Below, piece after piece: positions 18,707 through 28,234 of a stretch of 64,000 nucleotides of DNA. The stretch lies in the NCBI RefSeq assembly GCF_012035195.1, contig NZ_JAAVJH010000006.1, forward strand, positions 186,001 through 250,000. The letters run 5' to 3'. The position numbers and the translations under genes are program-made. The stretch comes from Sphingomonas corticis (GTDB taxonomy: Bacteria > Pseudomonadota > Alphaproteobacteria > Sphingomonadales > Sphingomonadaceae). The notes under the pieces are model-generated. The model was not told the origin of the DNA. It saw nothing but the letters and a program-made list of their open reading frames with translations, and did no database searches. Position 1 is the stretch's first letter; every line of letters starts with the position of its first letter.

Positions 18707-18739
18707 ACCGCCTTCCCGGCAAATGCTCGGGAGGGCGGT
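18707..18739. terminator. Terminator between convergent genes
   Basis: A 12-pair stem (ACCGCCTTCCCG with CGGGAGGGCGGT, one G-T pair) around a nine-base loop, followed on the plus strand by TCCGTTT. It lies 30 bases after the FKBP stop and 53 bases from the end of the convergent phosphatase gene, so it could serve both directions. Confidence 0.65.
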
Positions 18740-18792
18740 TCCGTTTGTGAGGGTGATGGCGTCGACCCACGGATGGCGCCGGCGATCCGCGC

Positions 18793-19554
18793 TCACGCGG
18801 CGGACAATTCCCACCGCTCCTCGCTCTCCAGACCCAGCGCGGTCAGCGGGCCGCCCTCGTAGGCGCCGGTGTCGATGCCGATCCGGTGCGGGCGATAGTC
18901 CACCCCCTCGCTGATCGTGTGGCCGTGGACGATCATCGCCTCCAGCGGCTTGGGATGGCTGAGGAACGGTTCGCGGATCCAGCGCAGGTCGGCGGCGCGC
19001 TGCTCGTCCAGCGGCTTGTCCGGCCGCACGCCGGCATGGACGAAGCGATAGTCGCCCACGCCGACCATCTCCTCGAACGCCGAGAGGAAGGCGACGTGAT
19101 CCGCCGGGACGTGCGCGGCCAGCCACGCGGCCAGTTCCGCATGGTCCATCCGCTCGTAGGTGGGCGCGTCCAGTCCGTAGCTCAGCGCCGTTTCGCGGCC
19201 GCCGACGCGGCAGAACAGCCGCGCCGCCTTCGCGTCGCCCGCGATCGTCGCGAGGAACATCTCCTCGTGATTGCCCATGATGAAGCGCGCGTCCGCCCGC
19301 TCGCGTGACCGGCGCAGCAACCGCTCCACGACGCCCGCCGAATCGGGTCCGCGGTCGACCAGGTCGCCGAGGAAGACCAGGTCCGTCCGCGCCGGACCGC
19401 GGGCACGGTCGTCGGCGTCGATCTTCGCGATCAGCGCGTCGAGCTGGGCGAGCGAGCCGTGGATGTCGCCCACGGCATAGACGCGCCGCCCCGGCGGCAC
19501 CTGCCATGGCGCGCGGGCTGGCGTGCGCGCGGCACGCAACAACTTCTTCAGCAT
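18793..19554 (-). CDS. Metallophosphoesterase, serine/threonine phosphatase (PPP) type
   Basis: A 253-residue cytoplasmic phosphatase with the full PPP metal-binding set: VYAVGDIHGSLAQLD, FLGDLVDRGPDS, FIMGNHEEMF, FVHAGVRPDKPL and IVHGHTISEG. The family includes bacterial protein phosphatases PrpA/PrpB and the diadenosine tetraphosphatase ApaH. Length and motif context fit the PrpA-like side, but the substrate cannot be decided. It is divergent from galU across 132 bases and convergent with the FKBP gene. Confidence 0.88.
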   Translation of the reverse strand: MLKKLLRAARTPARAPWQVPPGRRVYAVGDIHGSLAQLDALIAKIDADDRARGPARTDLVFLGDLVDRGPDSAGVVERLLRRSRERADARFIMGNHEEMFLATIAGDAKAARLFCRVGGRETALSYGLDAPTYERMDHAELAAWLAAHVPADHVAFLSAFEEMVGVGDYRFVHAGVRPDKPLDEQRAADLRWIREPFLSHPKPLEAMIVHGHTISEGVDYRPHRIGIDTGAYEGGPLTALGLESEERWELSAA

Positions 19555-19686
19555 CGGTGGAACGTTGACGTCATGGGACGGCGTCGACTTAGGCGCGCCG
19601 GTGCGTGGGTGCAACCGCAAGGAAAAACCCTTGCGCCGCGCCGCCTTGCCGATAGGCGGGCGAGACGAGACACACGAGGAGCTCTC

Positions 19687-20550
19687 ATGACGATCAAGCC
19701 CGTCCGCAAGGCGATCTTTCCTGTCGCCGGTCTCGGCACCCGTTTCCTGCCGGCGACCAAGTCGATGCCCAAGGAGATGCTGACCGTCGTCGACAAGCCG
19801 CTGATCCAGTATGCGGTCGAGGAAGCGCTGGAAGCGGGCATCGAGCAGATCATCTTCGTCACCGGCCGCGGCAAGGGCGCGCTGGAGGACCATTTCGACG
19901 TCTCCTACGAGCTGGAGGCGACGATGAAGGCGCGCGGCAAGTCGCTGGCGCTGATCGAGAACATCCGGATGCAACCGGGCAGTCCGGTCTACGTGCGCCA
20001 GCAGGAGCCGCTGGGCCTGGGACATGCGGTGTGGTGCGCGCGCGAGATCGTCGGCGACGAGCCGTTCGCGGTGCTGCTGCCGGACGAGCTGATGGTCGGC
20101 GGCTTCATGAAGCAGATGGTCGAGGCATACGGCCGCGTCGGCGGCAACGTGATCGGCGCGCTGGCGGTGCCCGACGCGGAAACGCACAAGTACGGCGTCA
20201 TCTCGCCCGGCAGCGACGATGGGACGCTCGTGGAGGTGCAGGCGCTGGTGGAGAAGCCCGCGCAAGGCAGCGCGCCGTCCAACCTGATGATCCCGGGCCG
20301 CTACATCCTCCAGCCCGAGGTGATGGAGATCCTGTCCGCCAAGGAGACCGGGGCAGGGGGCGAAATCCAGCTGACCGACGCCATGGCCAAGCTGATCGGC
20401 CGCCAGCCGTTCCACGGCTTCCGCTTCGACGGCGACCGCTACGATTGCGGCGACAAGGCGGGCTTCATCCAGGCGAATCTGGCGCTGGCGCTGGCGCGGG
20501 AGGACATCGGCCCCGCGGTGCGCGACTTCGCGCGCGCGCTACTGGCCTGA
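19687..20550 (+). CDS. galU: UTP--glucose-1-phosphate uridylyltransferase
   Basis: Makes UDP-glucose, precursor of exopolysaccharide (sphingans in this group), lipid glycosylation and osmolytes. It has 287 residues. Motifs include KAIFPVAGLGTRFLPATKS, KEMLTVVDKPLIQYAVEEA, EPLGLGHAVWCARE, VLLPDEL, EKP (in LVEKPAQGSAPSN) and DCGDKAGFIQANLALAL. ATG at 19687 has GAGGAGC just upstream. The end overlaps the convergent MoeB-like gene by 12 bases. Confidence 0.97.
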   Translation: MTIKPVRKAIFPVAGLGTRFLPATKSMPKEMLTVVDKPLIQYAVEEALEAGIEQIIFVTGRGKGALEDHFDVSYELEATMKARGKSLALIENIRMQPGSPVYVRQQEPLGLGHAVWCAREIVGDEPFAVLLPDELMVGGFMKQMVEAYGRVGGNVIGALAVPDAETHKYGVISPGSDDGTLVEVQALVEKPAQGSAPSNLMIPGRYILQPEVMEILSAKETGAGGEIQLTDAMAKLIGRQPFHGFRFDGDRYDCGDKAGFIQANLALALAREDIGPAVRDFARALLA

Positions 20551-21291
20551 ACAGGCAGGGCAGCCGGGGTCCTTGGGCAGGCGCAGCGTGCGGAAGCGCA
20601 GCGCCAGCAGATCGGCGAGGAGAAGGCTGCCCGCCGGATCCTCGCCGAATGGCGCGATCGCGCGGATCGCCTCCAGCGCGGCGAGGCTGCCCAGCACGCC
20701 TGCGACCGGCCCCAGCACGCCCGCCTCGGCGCAGCTGACGCCGTCGCGCTCGGGCGCGGCGCCGACGAAGCAGCGGTAGCAGGGGCGATCCGCCTCCCAA
20801 CCCCGAAAGACGCCGAGCTGCCCCTCGAACTGCCCGATCGCGGCGGAGACGAGGGGCACGCGCGCGGCGAGCGCCGCGTCGGCGACGAGCAGGCGGGTCG
20901 CGAAATTGTCGCAGCCGTCCACCACCACGTCCGCGCCGGTCAGCAGCGCGTCGACGTTGCGGGCGTCCAGCCGCGTCGCGGCCGGCTCGGCGGTAACGTG
21001 CGGGTTGATCGCCGCGACCCGCTCGGCCGCGCGTTCCGCCTTGGAGACGCCGACGTCGGTGGTGGCGAAGATCGTCTGCCGTTGCAGGTTGGAAAGATCC
21101 ACCGCATCGTCGTCGATCAGTCGCAGTCGCCCGACGCCCGCCGCGGCGAGATATTGGACCGCGGGGCTGCCGATCCCGCCGCAACCGACGACGACGACGG
21201 TGGCGCGCCTCAGCCGCTGCTGGCCTGCGCCCCCCACTTCACGCAGGACGATGTGCCGCGCGTAGCGGGCGAGTTCCTCGGGCGAGAGCAT
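20539..21291 (-). CDS. HesA/MoeB/ThiF-family adenylyltransferase
   Basis: A 250-residue E1-like enzyme that adenylates the C-terminus of a small sulfur-carrier protein (MoaD, ThiS or similar). The nucleotide site is VVVVGCGGIGSPAVQYLAAAGVG (about 32-54, split by one residue from the family consensus). LIDDDAVDLSNLQRQ supplies the Arg and Gln contacts. A Cys in DGVSCAEAGVLGP may be the catalytic one. Zinc is bound by CYRC and CPAC. The position near dut and coaBC is common in alphaproteobacteria. Whether it works in molybdopterin or thiamine synthesis is not settled by the sequence. Confidence 0.9.
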   Translation of the reverse strand: MLSPEELARYARHIVLREVGGAGQQRLRRATVVVVGCGGIGSPAVQYLAAAGVGRLRLIDDDAVDLSNLQRQTIFATTDVGVSKAERAAERVAAINPHVTAEPAATRLDARNVDALLTGADVVVDGCDNFATRLLVADAALAARVPLVSAAIGQFEGQLGVFRGWEADRPCYRCFVGAAPERDGVSCAEAGVLGPVAGVLGSLAALEAIRAIAPFGEDPAGSLLLADLLALRFRTLRLPKDPGCPACSGQ

Positions 21292-21418
21292 GACGTCGCC
21301 CTAAAGGGCGATCGCCGCGAGTTGAAGCGCAACCTCTTCACCGTCCGGACCGTCGACCGCCCAGCCATGACGGGTGCGCATGCCACGACGCCTCACGCGA
21401 CTCTCACGCCCGATGCGC

Positions 21419-21448
21419 AAAAAAATAGCGGCCCTCGCGGACCGCTAT
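21419..21448 (-). terminator. Rho-independent terminator of the small gene at 21474-21719
   Basis: On the minus strand ATAGCGG, a ten-base loop and CCGCTAT are followed by a run of seven T. It begins 25 bases after the stop of the upstream small gene, a clear intrinsic terminator. Confidence 0.85.
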
Positions 21449-21473
21449 CTTTCGTCAGAACCGATCGCTGGGA

Positions 21474-21719
21474 TCAGTTGCTGTCCGCGTCATCGTCCTC
21501 GTCGGCGACGACGACGATGCCGGCGACAACCGCCGCAGCCGCCAGGATCGCGACGATCACGCCGCCACCGGCCAGCTCGTTCTTCTTCGACGTCGCCGAC
21601 GCGGCGCGAGCCGACTTGGCAACCGACAGGCTCGCCGCCGAATTGGCAGGAGCGGCAACCGCCGGAGCGGCGGCCATCGTGACCGCAGCGGCGGTCAGGA
21701 AAAGCTTCCCAAGACGCAT
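21474..21719 (-). CDS. Small exported protein with signal peptide and C-terminal helix
   Basis: An 81-residue protein. It has an N-terminal signal peptide (basic start, LFLTAAAVTMAAAPAVAA with a likely AxA cut near residue 22), a polar Ser/Ala/Lys middle, then a Gly-Ala-Val helix (about 51-73) and an acidic end (DEDDDADSN). The strong terminator directly downstream shows it is a self-contained transcription unit. Similar short proteins occur in sphingomonads, but no function is known to me. Confidence 0.75.
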   Translation of the reverse strand: MRLGKLFLTAAAVTMAAAPAVAAPANSAASLSVAKSARAASATSKKNELAGGGVIVAILAAAAVVAGIVVVADEDDDADSN

Positions 21720-21931
21720 AATGAACTCCCTTTGTGCTCGTCAGCGAGGCCATGGCACGAACATTCGTCCGTAGCAACCCGAAGACATCCATGGCCGGAA
21801 AAACGCTTCCGAACCGATGCTGCGCGGCAACACAGACGATGCCGCACCGGTTCCATAGTCGCGTGAATATCGGCGGCAACAGTCTAAAAAGTCGAAGCGA
21901 TGCGAAAGAACGCCGATTTGGGTAGTCGGCC

Positions 21932-22378
21932 TCAACGACCGGTTGAACCGAAGCCGCCGTGGCCGCGGGCGGTGTCGTCCAGCACCGCGACCTCGTCGAT
22001 CCGCGCGCGCAGCACGGGCGCGGGGACCAACTGCGCGATCCGGTCGCCGCGCGCGATCGTCACCTCCTCCCGGCCCAGGTTCGCGAGGATGACCTTCACC
22101 TCGCCGCGATAGTCCGAATCGATCGTGCCGGGGGTGTTGAGGCAGGTGATGCCATGGCGCAGAGCCAGTCCGGAGCGGGGGCGCACCTGCACCTCGCAGT
22201 CCGTGGGGATCGCGATCGCGAACCCCGTCGCCACCGCGCATCGCGCGCCGGGTGCCAGCACCACATCCTCCGCCGCCACCACGTCCATGCCCGCGGCCCC
22301 ATCGGTGGCATAGGCGGGCAGGGGCAGGCCCTCGCCATGGGGCAGGCGGCGCAGGCGGATCGCGATCGGCTCGGTCAT
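21932..22378 (-). CDS. dut: dUTP diphosphatase
   Basis: Hydrolyses dUTP to dUMP, keeping uracil out of DNA and supplying thymidylate synthesis. It has 148 residues, and the five trimeric dUTPase motifs are in order: [42 protein letters not shown] and the C-terminal Gly-rich arm [11 protein letters not shown]. It follows coaBC by 40 bases and ends the ubiE-ubiB-coaBC-dut run. Confidence 0.97.
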   Translation of the reverse strand: MTEPIAIRLRRLPHGEGLPLPAYATDGAAGMDVVAAEDVVLAPGARCAVATGFAIAIPTDCEVQVRPRSGLALRHGITCLNTPGTIDSDYRGEVKVILANLGREEVTIARGDRIAQLVPAPVLRARIDEVAVLDDTARGHGGFGSTGR

Positions 22379-22418
22379 GCCCCGCCGTAGCGCAGCGCAT
22401 CCTCGCGCGGGAGGGGGA

Positions 22419-23600
22419 TCAGCGCAGCGCCGCGGCGATGCGGTCGGCCAGGCGCCGCGCGACCTCGTCCTTGGGCAGCCGCTCCCACGTCTCGACGCCG
22501 GTGGCGGTGACGAGGTGGACGGCGTTCGACGCGCCGCCCATCACGTCGCCCGATACGTCGTTGGCGACGATCCAGTCGGCGCCCTTGCGCGCCAGCTTGG
22601 CGGCGGCGTGCTCGGTCACCTTCTCCGTCTCCGCCGCGAAGCCCACCACCAGCCGCGGCCGGGCCGCCCCGCGTCCCAGCGTGGCGAGGATATCCGGATT
22701 CTCCACCAGGCGCAGCGCCGCGGGGGCATCGCCGGTCTTCTTGATCTTCTGCCCCGCGGCATCCTCCGCGCGCCAGTCGGCGACCGCAGCCACCATCACT
22801 GCGGCGTCGGCGGGCAGGGCGGCCTCCACCGCCGCCGCCATCTCGCGCGCGGTCTCCACGTCGACGCGCGTCACTTGCGCGGGCGTCGGCAGCGCCACGG
22901 GCCCGGACACCAAGGTCACTCGCGCGCCCAGCGCCGCCAGCGCGCCGGCGATGGCATAGCCCTGCCGTCCCGACGAGCGGTTCGCGATGTAGCGGACGGG
23001 ATCGATCGGCTCGTGCGTGGGCCCTGCCGTGACCAGCACGTGGCGTCCGGCCAGCGACGCGTCGCGCGGCGCCAGCATCGCCTCGATCCGCGCCAGGATC
23101 GCCGCCGGCTCCGGCAGGCGACCGGGGCCGAACTCGCCGCAGGCCATCGCGCCCTCGTCGGGCTCCATCACCGCGACGCCGTCGGCGCGCAGCGCGGCGA
23201 CGTTGCGCTGCGTGGCGGGGTGCAGCCACATCCGCACGTTCATCGCCGGCGCGGCGAGGACCGGCGTGTCGGTGGCGAGCAGGACCGTCGTTGCCAGGTC
23301 GTCGGCGATGCCCGCGACCATGCGCGCCATCAGGTCCGCGGTGGCGGGCGCGACGACGATCAGGTCGGCCTCGCGGCTGAGCTGGATGTGCCCCATCTCC
23401 GCCTCGTCCTTCAGATCCCACAACGTGGTGAACACCTGCTCCTCGCTGAGCGCCGCCAGCGTCATCGGCGTCACGAAGTGCGCGCCGCCGTCGGTCAGGA
23501 CGCAGCGCACGCGGTGGCCCGCCTTGCGCAGCCCGCGAACGATCTCGCACGCCTTGTAGGCGGCGATGCCCCCGCCGACGATCAGAAGGATGCGCTTCAC
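22419..23600 (-). CDS. coaBC: Bifunctional phosphopantothenoylcysteine synthetase/decarboxylase
   Basis: Performs two steps of coenzyme A synthesis: ligation of cysteine to 4'-phosphopantothenate (CoaB half) and FMN-dependent decarboxylation (CoaC half). GTG at 23600 overlaps the preceding stop as GTGA, giving 393 residues. The CoaC half (1-185) shows [48 protein letters not shown] and [13 protein letters not shown] with the active Cys. The CoaB half shows [39 protein letters not shown] and [10 protein letters not shown]. Confidence 0.97.
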   Translation of the reverse strand: MKRILLIVGGGIAAYKACEIVRGLRKAGHRVRCVLTDGGAHFVTPMTLAALSEEQVFTTLWDLKDEAEMGHIQLSREADLIVVAPATADLMARMVAGIADDLATTVLLATDTPVLAAPAMNVRMWLHPATQRNVAALRADGVAVMEPDEGAMACGEFGPGRLPEPAAILARIEAMLAPRDASLAGRHVLVTAGPTHEPIDPVRYIANRSSGRQGYAIAGALAALGARVTLVSGPVALPTPAQVTRVDVETAREMAAAVEAALPADAAVMVAAVADWRAEDAAGQKIKKTGDAPAALRLVENPDILATLGRGAARPRLVVGFAAETEKVTEHAAAKLARKGADWIVANDVSGDVMGGASNAVHLVTATGVETWERLPKDEVARRLADRIAAALR

Positions 23601-24724
23601 CGTCCGGCCTCCCCGCGCAGCCCGCGCGTCACCGTGATCCGCCGCCGCGCGCCCGCCGCGCGCCGCAGATCGCGCACGCCGTCGGGGGCGAAGGCGAGGC
23701 CGACCAGCAGCAGCGGCGCCGCCATCATGCCCCAGTAATAGGTATCCACCCGCGCGAACAGCGCCAGCAGCAGCGCGTAGCCCGCCAGCGTCGTCAGCAC
23801 GCGCAGCGCCAGCGGGTCGCGCCACGAGGCCCAGCCGATCAGCGCCAGCGGCACCAGCGGCGCCGCGATCCAGGCGGGAAGGACGGCGAGCGCGGTCAGC
23901 GCGGTCATCGCGCGCACGAAGAAGCCGTAGCCGAGCAGCCCGGCCCACCCCGGCGACGTCGGGTCGAACGGCCCGGTCACCGTCGCCACCGCGGCGGCAT
24001 GGGCGGCCACGGCCGCGGCGAGCACCGCCAGCGCCGCGGTCCAGCCCAGCGCCTCGCCGCGCCGCCCGCCCAGCAGCGCGCCGGCCAGCATCACGCCGGC
24101 GTAGAGCGCCGCGGTCTCGCGGATCAGCATGGCGGAGAGGCCCATCGCGATGGCAGCGGTGGCGTGGCCCGGGCGCCGCAGCGCCAGCGACAGCGCGATC
24201 AGCAGCCCTGCCCACACCTCGTGGAAGGCGAGGAGATCGCGCTGCACGAACGGCGCCACGCCAGCCAGCAGCAGCACGGCGGCGAGCAGGCGCGGCGCGC
24301 GCCGCGGCAGCGGCCCGCGCAGCCGCGCGTACCAGGCCGCGGTCACCGCCACGACCAGCGCGTAGAGCAGCGCCGTGGTGGCGAAGGGCGGCAAATGCGC
24401 CTGCACCACCGCCAGCGTCGGCAGCCGCATCGTGACGAAGGGACGCAGCGGATAGTCCGACCGGCGCATCTCCTGCGCCGCGACCACGTAATAATCCGCG
24501 CCGTGGCGCACCTGCTCGACGATCGTGTCGTAGAGGAGGACGTCGGCGCGATCGTCCGCGGTGGCGACCGGGCCCTCGACCGGCGGCGGGGCGGCGCCGA
24601 CCAGCGCGGTGAAGCTCAGCAGCACCAGCAGCGCGGCGAGGAGCGCGACCACCCGCGCGGTCGGCCGCTCCAGCCCGGCGAAGCGCGACGGCCGCGCCAG
24701 CCACAGTGGCGCGACCGGCCTCAC
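23597..24724 (-). CDS. Multi-pass membrane protein inserted between ubiB and coaBC
   Basis: A 375-residue integral membrane protein. GTG at 24724 overlaps the ubiB stop (GTGA), and its own stop overlaps the coaBC start in the same way, so the three are translationally linked. After an N-terminal helix (about 24-46) a hydrophilic loop holds ADYYVVAAQEMRRSDYPLRP and FVTMRLPTLAVV, followed by eight or nine hydrophobic segments. The loop motif and layout resemble GT-C-type membrane glycosyltransferase homologues, but no catalytic residue can be named with confidence. It lies between quinone and CoA genes without an evident link to either. Confidence 0.75.
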   Translation of the reverse strand: MRPVAPLWLARPSRFAGLERPTARVVALLAALLVLLSFTALVGAAPPPVEGPVATADDRADVLLYDTIVEQVRHGADYYVVAAQEMRRSDYPLRPFVTMRLPTLAVVQAHLPPFATTALLYALVVAVTAAWYARLRGPLPRRAPRLLAAVLLLAGVAPFVQRDLLAFHEVWAGLLIALSLALRRPGHATAAIAMGLSAMLIRETAALYAGVMLAGALLGGRRGEALGWTAALAVLAAAVAAHAAAVATVTGPFDPTSPGWAGLLGYGFFVRAMTALTALAVLPAWIAAPLVPLALIGWASWRDPLALRVLTTLAGYALLLALFARVDTYYWGMMAAPLLLVGLAFAPDGVRDLRRAAGARRRITVTRGLRGEAGR

Positions 24725-26268
24725 CACGCCTGGAACGCGAGCAGCGCCGCGCCGCCGCCCAGCGCGCCGATCAGCCCGGCCAGCGCGTAGCGCCAGCCGC
24801 CGCCGATCCGTACCAGCTCGATCTCGCGAAGCGGAGGCGCCGGGGGCGCGCCGCCGGGAGCGGGGAAGCGCGCCTCGATGCGGCGGACCAGTTCGGGCAG
24901 CCGGGCGAGCGTGCGCACGTCGGCGACGATGCGGTCCGCCACCGCCGCTTCCGGCCCCAGCTCGGTGCGGATCCACTCCTCGACGAAGGGGCCGGCCGTT
25001 TCCCACAGGTTGATGTCCGGATCGAGCCCGGTCGCCACGCCCTCCACCATCACCATCGTCTTCTGCAGCAGCAGCAGGTGCGGTTGCGTCACCATGTCGA
25101 AGTCGCGGGTGATCGCGAACAGGCCGTCCAGCATCATGCCGATCGACATGTCCTTCACCGGCAGCCCGCGCATCGGCTCGCCCACGGCACGCAGGGCGGT
25201 CGCGAACTCGTCGACGCTGTGGTGCGCGGGCACGTATTGCGCCTCGAAGTGGATTTCCGCCACGCGGCGGTAGTTGCCGGTAATGAGCCCGTAGAGGATC
25301 TCCGCCAGCCACATCCGCGCGCGCCGGTCGATCCGCCCCATGATGCCGAAGTCGATCGCCGCCACCCGGCCGTCGTGCAGCGCGAACAGATTGCCCTGGT
25401 GCATGTCGGCGTGGAAGAAGCCGTCGGCGATCGCCTGTCGCAGGAAGGCGTGGACCAGCACGCGGGCGAGCCGCGGCAGGTCGTGCCCGGCGGCGATCAG
25501 CGCCTCTCGGTTGGACAGCTTGATCCCGTCCAGCCACTCGATCGTCAGCACCCGGCCCGTGGTGCGCTGCCAGTCGATGGCGGGGACCATGAAGTCGGGT
25601 TCCGCCTTCATCGTTTCCGCCAGTTCGGACGCTGACGCCGCCTCGCGGGTGAAGTTCAGCTCGCGCTGGGTCCAGCGCTTGAACGTCTCGATGACGAGGC
25701 GCGGTTGCAGCCGCGCGATCTCGCCGCCCATCGGCTCCACCTGCGCGGCCGCCCATTGATAGGTGTCGATGGCGCGGGCGAACTCCTCCTCCACCTGCGG
25801 GCGCATCACCTTCACCGCGACGGTGCGGCCGTCGGTGGTGACGGCGCGGTGCACCTGCGCGATCGAGGCGGCGCCGACCGGCACCTCGTCGATCGAGGCG
25901 AAGAACTGCTCCAGCGGCCGGCCGAAGCTCGCCTCCATCTGCGCGCGGACCGCGGCGAAGGGGACGGGGGGCACCGCATCCTGCAGGCGCAGCAGGTCGG
26001 TCGCCGCGACATCGCCGACCAGATCGGGCCGCGTCGCCAGCGTCTGCCCCAGCTTGATCGCCGCAGGGCCGATCGCGGTGAAGGCGGCGGCATATTCCGG
26101 CTGCTCGGGCACGCGCGCGCCCAGCCGGGCGAGGCGCAGCAGCCGGCGCAGCCGCAGCGGCGTGTTGCGGTCGCGCTCCAGCCCGCGCAGCGCCCCGTGC
26201 CGCGCCAGCGTGCGGCCCCATTTCAGCAGGCGCCAGGTGTGGACGACGGCGGAGGTCAGATCTTCCAC
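24721..26268 (-). CDS. ubiB: Ubiquinone biosynthesis atypical kinase
   Basis: An ABC1/ADCK-family atypical protein kinase-like ATPase needed for ubiquinone synthesis. It has 515 residues. Hallmarks are IGPAAIKLGQTLATRPDLV (KxGQ motif), VPVGAASIAQVHRA (Ala-rich nucleotide loop), TVAVKVMRP (Lys), GFFHADMHQGNLF and AAIDFGIMG (metal Asp). The C-terminus has a hydrophobic anchor (YALAGLIGALGGGAALLAF). GTG at 26268 overlaps ubiE by 13 bases; it is the first plausible start in frame and gives the normal length. Confidence 0.95.
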   Translation of the reverse strand: MEDLTSAVVHTWRLLKWGRTLARHGALRGLERDRNTPLRLRRLLRLARLGARVPEQPEYAAAFTAIGPAAIKLGQTLATRPDLVGDVAATDLLRLQDAVPPVPFAAVRAQMEASFGRPLEQFFASIDEVPVGAASIAQVHRAVTTDGRTVAVKVMRPQVEEEFARAIDTYQWAAAQVEPMGGEIARLQPRLVIETFKRWTQRELNFTREAASASELAETMKAEPDFMVPAIDWQRTTGRVLTIEWLDGIKLSNREALIAAGHDLPRLARVLVHAFLRQAIADGFFHADMHQGNLFALHDGRVAAIDFGIMGRIDRRARMWLAEILYGLITGNYRRVAEIHFEAQYVPAHHSVDEFATALRAVGEPMRGLPVKDMSIGMMLDGLFAITRDFDMVTQPHLLLLQKTMVMVEGVATGLDPDINLWETAGPFVEEWIRTELGPEAAVADRIVADVRTLARLPELVRRIEARFPAPGGAPPAPPLREIELVRIGGGWRYALAGLIGALGGGAALLAFQAW

Positions 26269-26987
26269 CCCGAATGGATCGCCACCAGCCCGCCCAGCAT
26301 CGGCTCCACCGCGGTCTGCACGAAGCCGGCCTCGCCGATCATCCGCTCGAACGTCGGCATGTCGGGAAAGCGGCGGATCGATTCGATCAGGTAGCGATAG
26401 CTGTCCTCGTCGTTCGCCAGCAGCTTGCCCAGCTTGGGCACCAGCCGGTGCGAATAGGCGTCGTAGATCTCGGCGAAGCCGGGCCACAGCGTCGTCGAGA
26501 ATTCCAGGCAGTAGAACCGCCCGCCGCGACGGAGCACGCGATGCGCCTCGCGCAGCGCCGCAGGAATGTCCGTCACGTTCCGGATGCCGAAGGCGATGGT
26601 GTAGCCGTCGAAGAAACGGTCGGGGAAGGTCAGCGTCTCCGCATTCGCCTCCGTCCAGACCAAGCCGTCGATGCCGCGCTTGGCGGCGCGATCGACGCCG
26701 ACGGCCAGCATTTCGGGATTGATGTCCGCAACCGTGATCGACGCCCCGCTTTCCGCCAGGCGGAAGGCGATGTCCCCGGTGCCCCCCGCCATGTCGAGAA
26801 TCTGCTCCCCGGCGCGCGGCTTCACGCGCCGCACGAAGCGATCCTTCCACAGCCGGTGCATGCCCGCGGACATGGCGTCGTTCATCAGGTCGTATCGGGC
26901 GGCCACGTTGGAGAAGACGCCGCGCACCCGCGCGGTCTTCTCCGCAGGCGCGACGTCTTCGTAGCCGAAGGAGACGGTTTCGGTCAT
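26256..26987 (-). CDS. ubiE: Ubiquinone C-methyltransferase
   Basis: SAM-dependent methyltransferase of ubiquinone synthesis, 243 residues. Motifs are VSFGYEDVAPAEKTARVRGV, FSNVAARYDLMNDAMSAGMH, ILDMAGGTGDIAFRLAE (SAM motif I), FDGYTIAFGIRNVTDIPAAL and LEFSTTLWPGFAEIYDAYS, all typical of UbiE/Coq5. It is the first gene of the leftward run and diverges from mutM, with 47 bases between the two starts, so both promoters must be very compact. Confidence 0.97.
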   Translation of the reverse strand: MTETVSFGYEDVAPAEKTARVRGVFSNVAARYDLMNDAMSAGMHRLWKDRFVRRVKPRAGEQILDMAGGTGDIAFRLAESGASITVADINPEMLAVGVDRAAKRGIDGLVWTEANAETLTFPDRFFDGYTIAFGIRNVTDIPAALREAHRVLRRGGRFYCLEFSTTLWPGFAEIYDAYSHRLVPKLGKLLANDEDSYRYLIESIRRFPDMPTFERMIGEAGFVQTAVEPMLGGLVAIHSGWKI

Positions 26988-27034
26988 GATCCGCGGCTCT
27001 AGCGGGGCGGGGGGCGACCCGCTAGGGCGTTCGG

Positions 27035-27850
27035 GTGCCCGAGCTTCCCGAAGTCGAGACCACCGTGCGCGGGCTCGCCCCCGTGCTGGAGGGGCAGGTG
27101 ATCGCCGCGCTGGAGACACGTCGCGGCGACCTGCGCCGGCCGTTCCCGCCTGACCTGCGGCAACGGCTGACCGGCGCGCGCGTCACCGGACTGTCGCGGC
27201 GCGCGAAATACGGGCTGATCGATACCGACCGCGGCGACACGATGATTTTCCATCTCGGCATGTCCGGCCGATGGCGCGTGGACCCGGCGGACCTGCTGCC
27301 GCACGACCATCTGATGCTCGATACGGGCGCGGGCCGGCGCGTGGCGCTCAACGATCCGCGGCGATTCGGATCCGTCGACCTGTGGCCGACGGCGCAGCTA
27401 CCCGTTTTTCCCGCCTTCGTGGCGCTGGGGCCGGAGCCGCTCGGCGACGCCTTCTCCGCGGCGGGGCTGCGGCGGGCGCTCGCGGGGAAGAGCACCTCGA
27501 TCAAATTGGCGCTGCTCGACCAGCGCGTGGTGGCGGGGCTCGGCAACATCTACGTGTGCGAGGCGCTGTTCCACGCGCGCATCCATCCGCGCCGCGCGGC
27601 GGGACGCATCGCGCTCGCGCGGCTGGAGCGGCTCGTCGGTGCGGTGCGCCAGGTGCTGGAGGAGGCGATCCGCGCCGGTGGCTCCAGCTTGCGCGACTAT
27701 GCCCGGCCCGACGGCGAGCTCGGCTATTTCTCCAAGCAGTTCGCGGTCTATGGCCGCGAGGGGTTGCCGTGCGGCTGCGGCGGCACCGTGCATCGCTATG
27801 CCGAAGGTGGGCGTTCGACCTTCTGGTGCCCGGCCTGCCAGCGCAGTTGA
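27035..27850 (+). CDS. mutM: Formamidopyrimidine-DNA glycosylase
   Basis: Base-excision repair glycosylase/AP lyase removing 8-oxoguanine and formamidopyrimidines. It has 271 residues and starts with GTG. The mature N-terminus PELPEVETTVRGL carries the catalytic Pro and Glu. Other motifs are RRAKYGLI (Lys), HLGMSGRW, LNDPRRFGSVDL, LGNIYVCEALF and a C-terminal zinc finger CGCGGTVHRY ... FWCPACQR. Pairing with divergent ubiE is the usual alphaproteobacterial arrangement. Confidence 0.97.
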   Translation: MPELPEVETTVRGLAPVLEGQVIAALETRRGDLRRPFPPDLRQRLTGARVTGLSRRAKYGLIDTDRGDTMIFHLGMSGRWRVDPADLLPHDHLMLDTGAGRRVALNDPRRFGSVDLWPTAQLPVFPAFVALGPEPLGDAFSAAGLRRALAGKSTSIKLALLDQRVVAGLGNIYVCEALFHARIHPRRAAGRIALARLERLVGAVRQVLEEAIRAGGSSLRDYARPDGELGYFSKQFAVYGREGLPCGCGGTVHRYAEGGRSTFWCPACQRS

Positions 27851-27945
27851 CGCGCGCGGCCCCGCGGGGTAAGGGCGCCGCTTCGAAGAGGGCATGGGCC
27901 ATCCCGCGCCCTCTTTTCCACATTTCTGCTGTTTAGAGGACTTTC

Positions 27946-28209
27946 ATGGCGAACACGCCGCAAGCCAAGAAGCGCATCCGCCGGAACGAGCGCCGCGCCG
28001 AGATCAACGGGAATCGCGTCGGCCGTATCCGGACCTTCATCAAGAAGGTGGAGGCGGCGCTGGCGGCCGGCGACAAGGCGACCGCCACCACCGCGCTGGC
28101 GGCGGCGCAGCCCGAGCTGGCACGCGGCGTGGCCAAGGGCGTGCTCCACAAGAACACCGCCTCGCGCAAGTTCTCGCGCTTGACGAAGCGGCTTGCCTCG
28201 CTCGGCTGA
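27946..28209 (+). CDS. rpsT: 30S ribosomal protein S20
   Basis: An 87-residue basic ribosomal protein: [20 protein letters not shown], then [20 protein letters not shown] and [23 protein letters not shown] at 27946 has AGAGGA upstream. It is followed by a strong terminator and then by dnaA, a neighbourhood seen in many alphaproteobacteria. Confidence 0.98.
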   Translation: MANTPQAKKRIRRNERRAEINGNRVGRIRTFIKKVEAALAAGDKATATTALAAAQPELARGVAKGVLHKNTASRKFSRLTKRLASLG

Positions 28210-28234
28210 ACCGCGGCGACGCACGAAGATCTGA

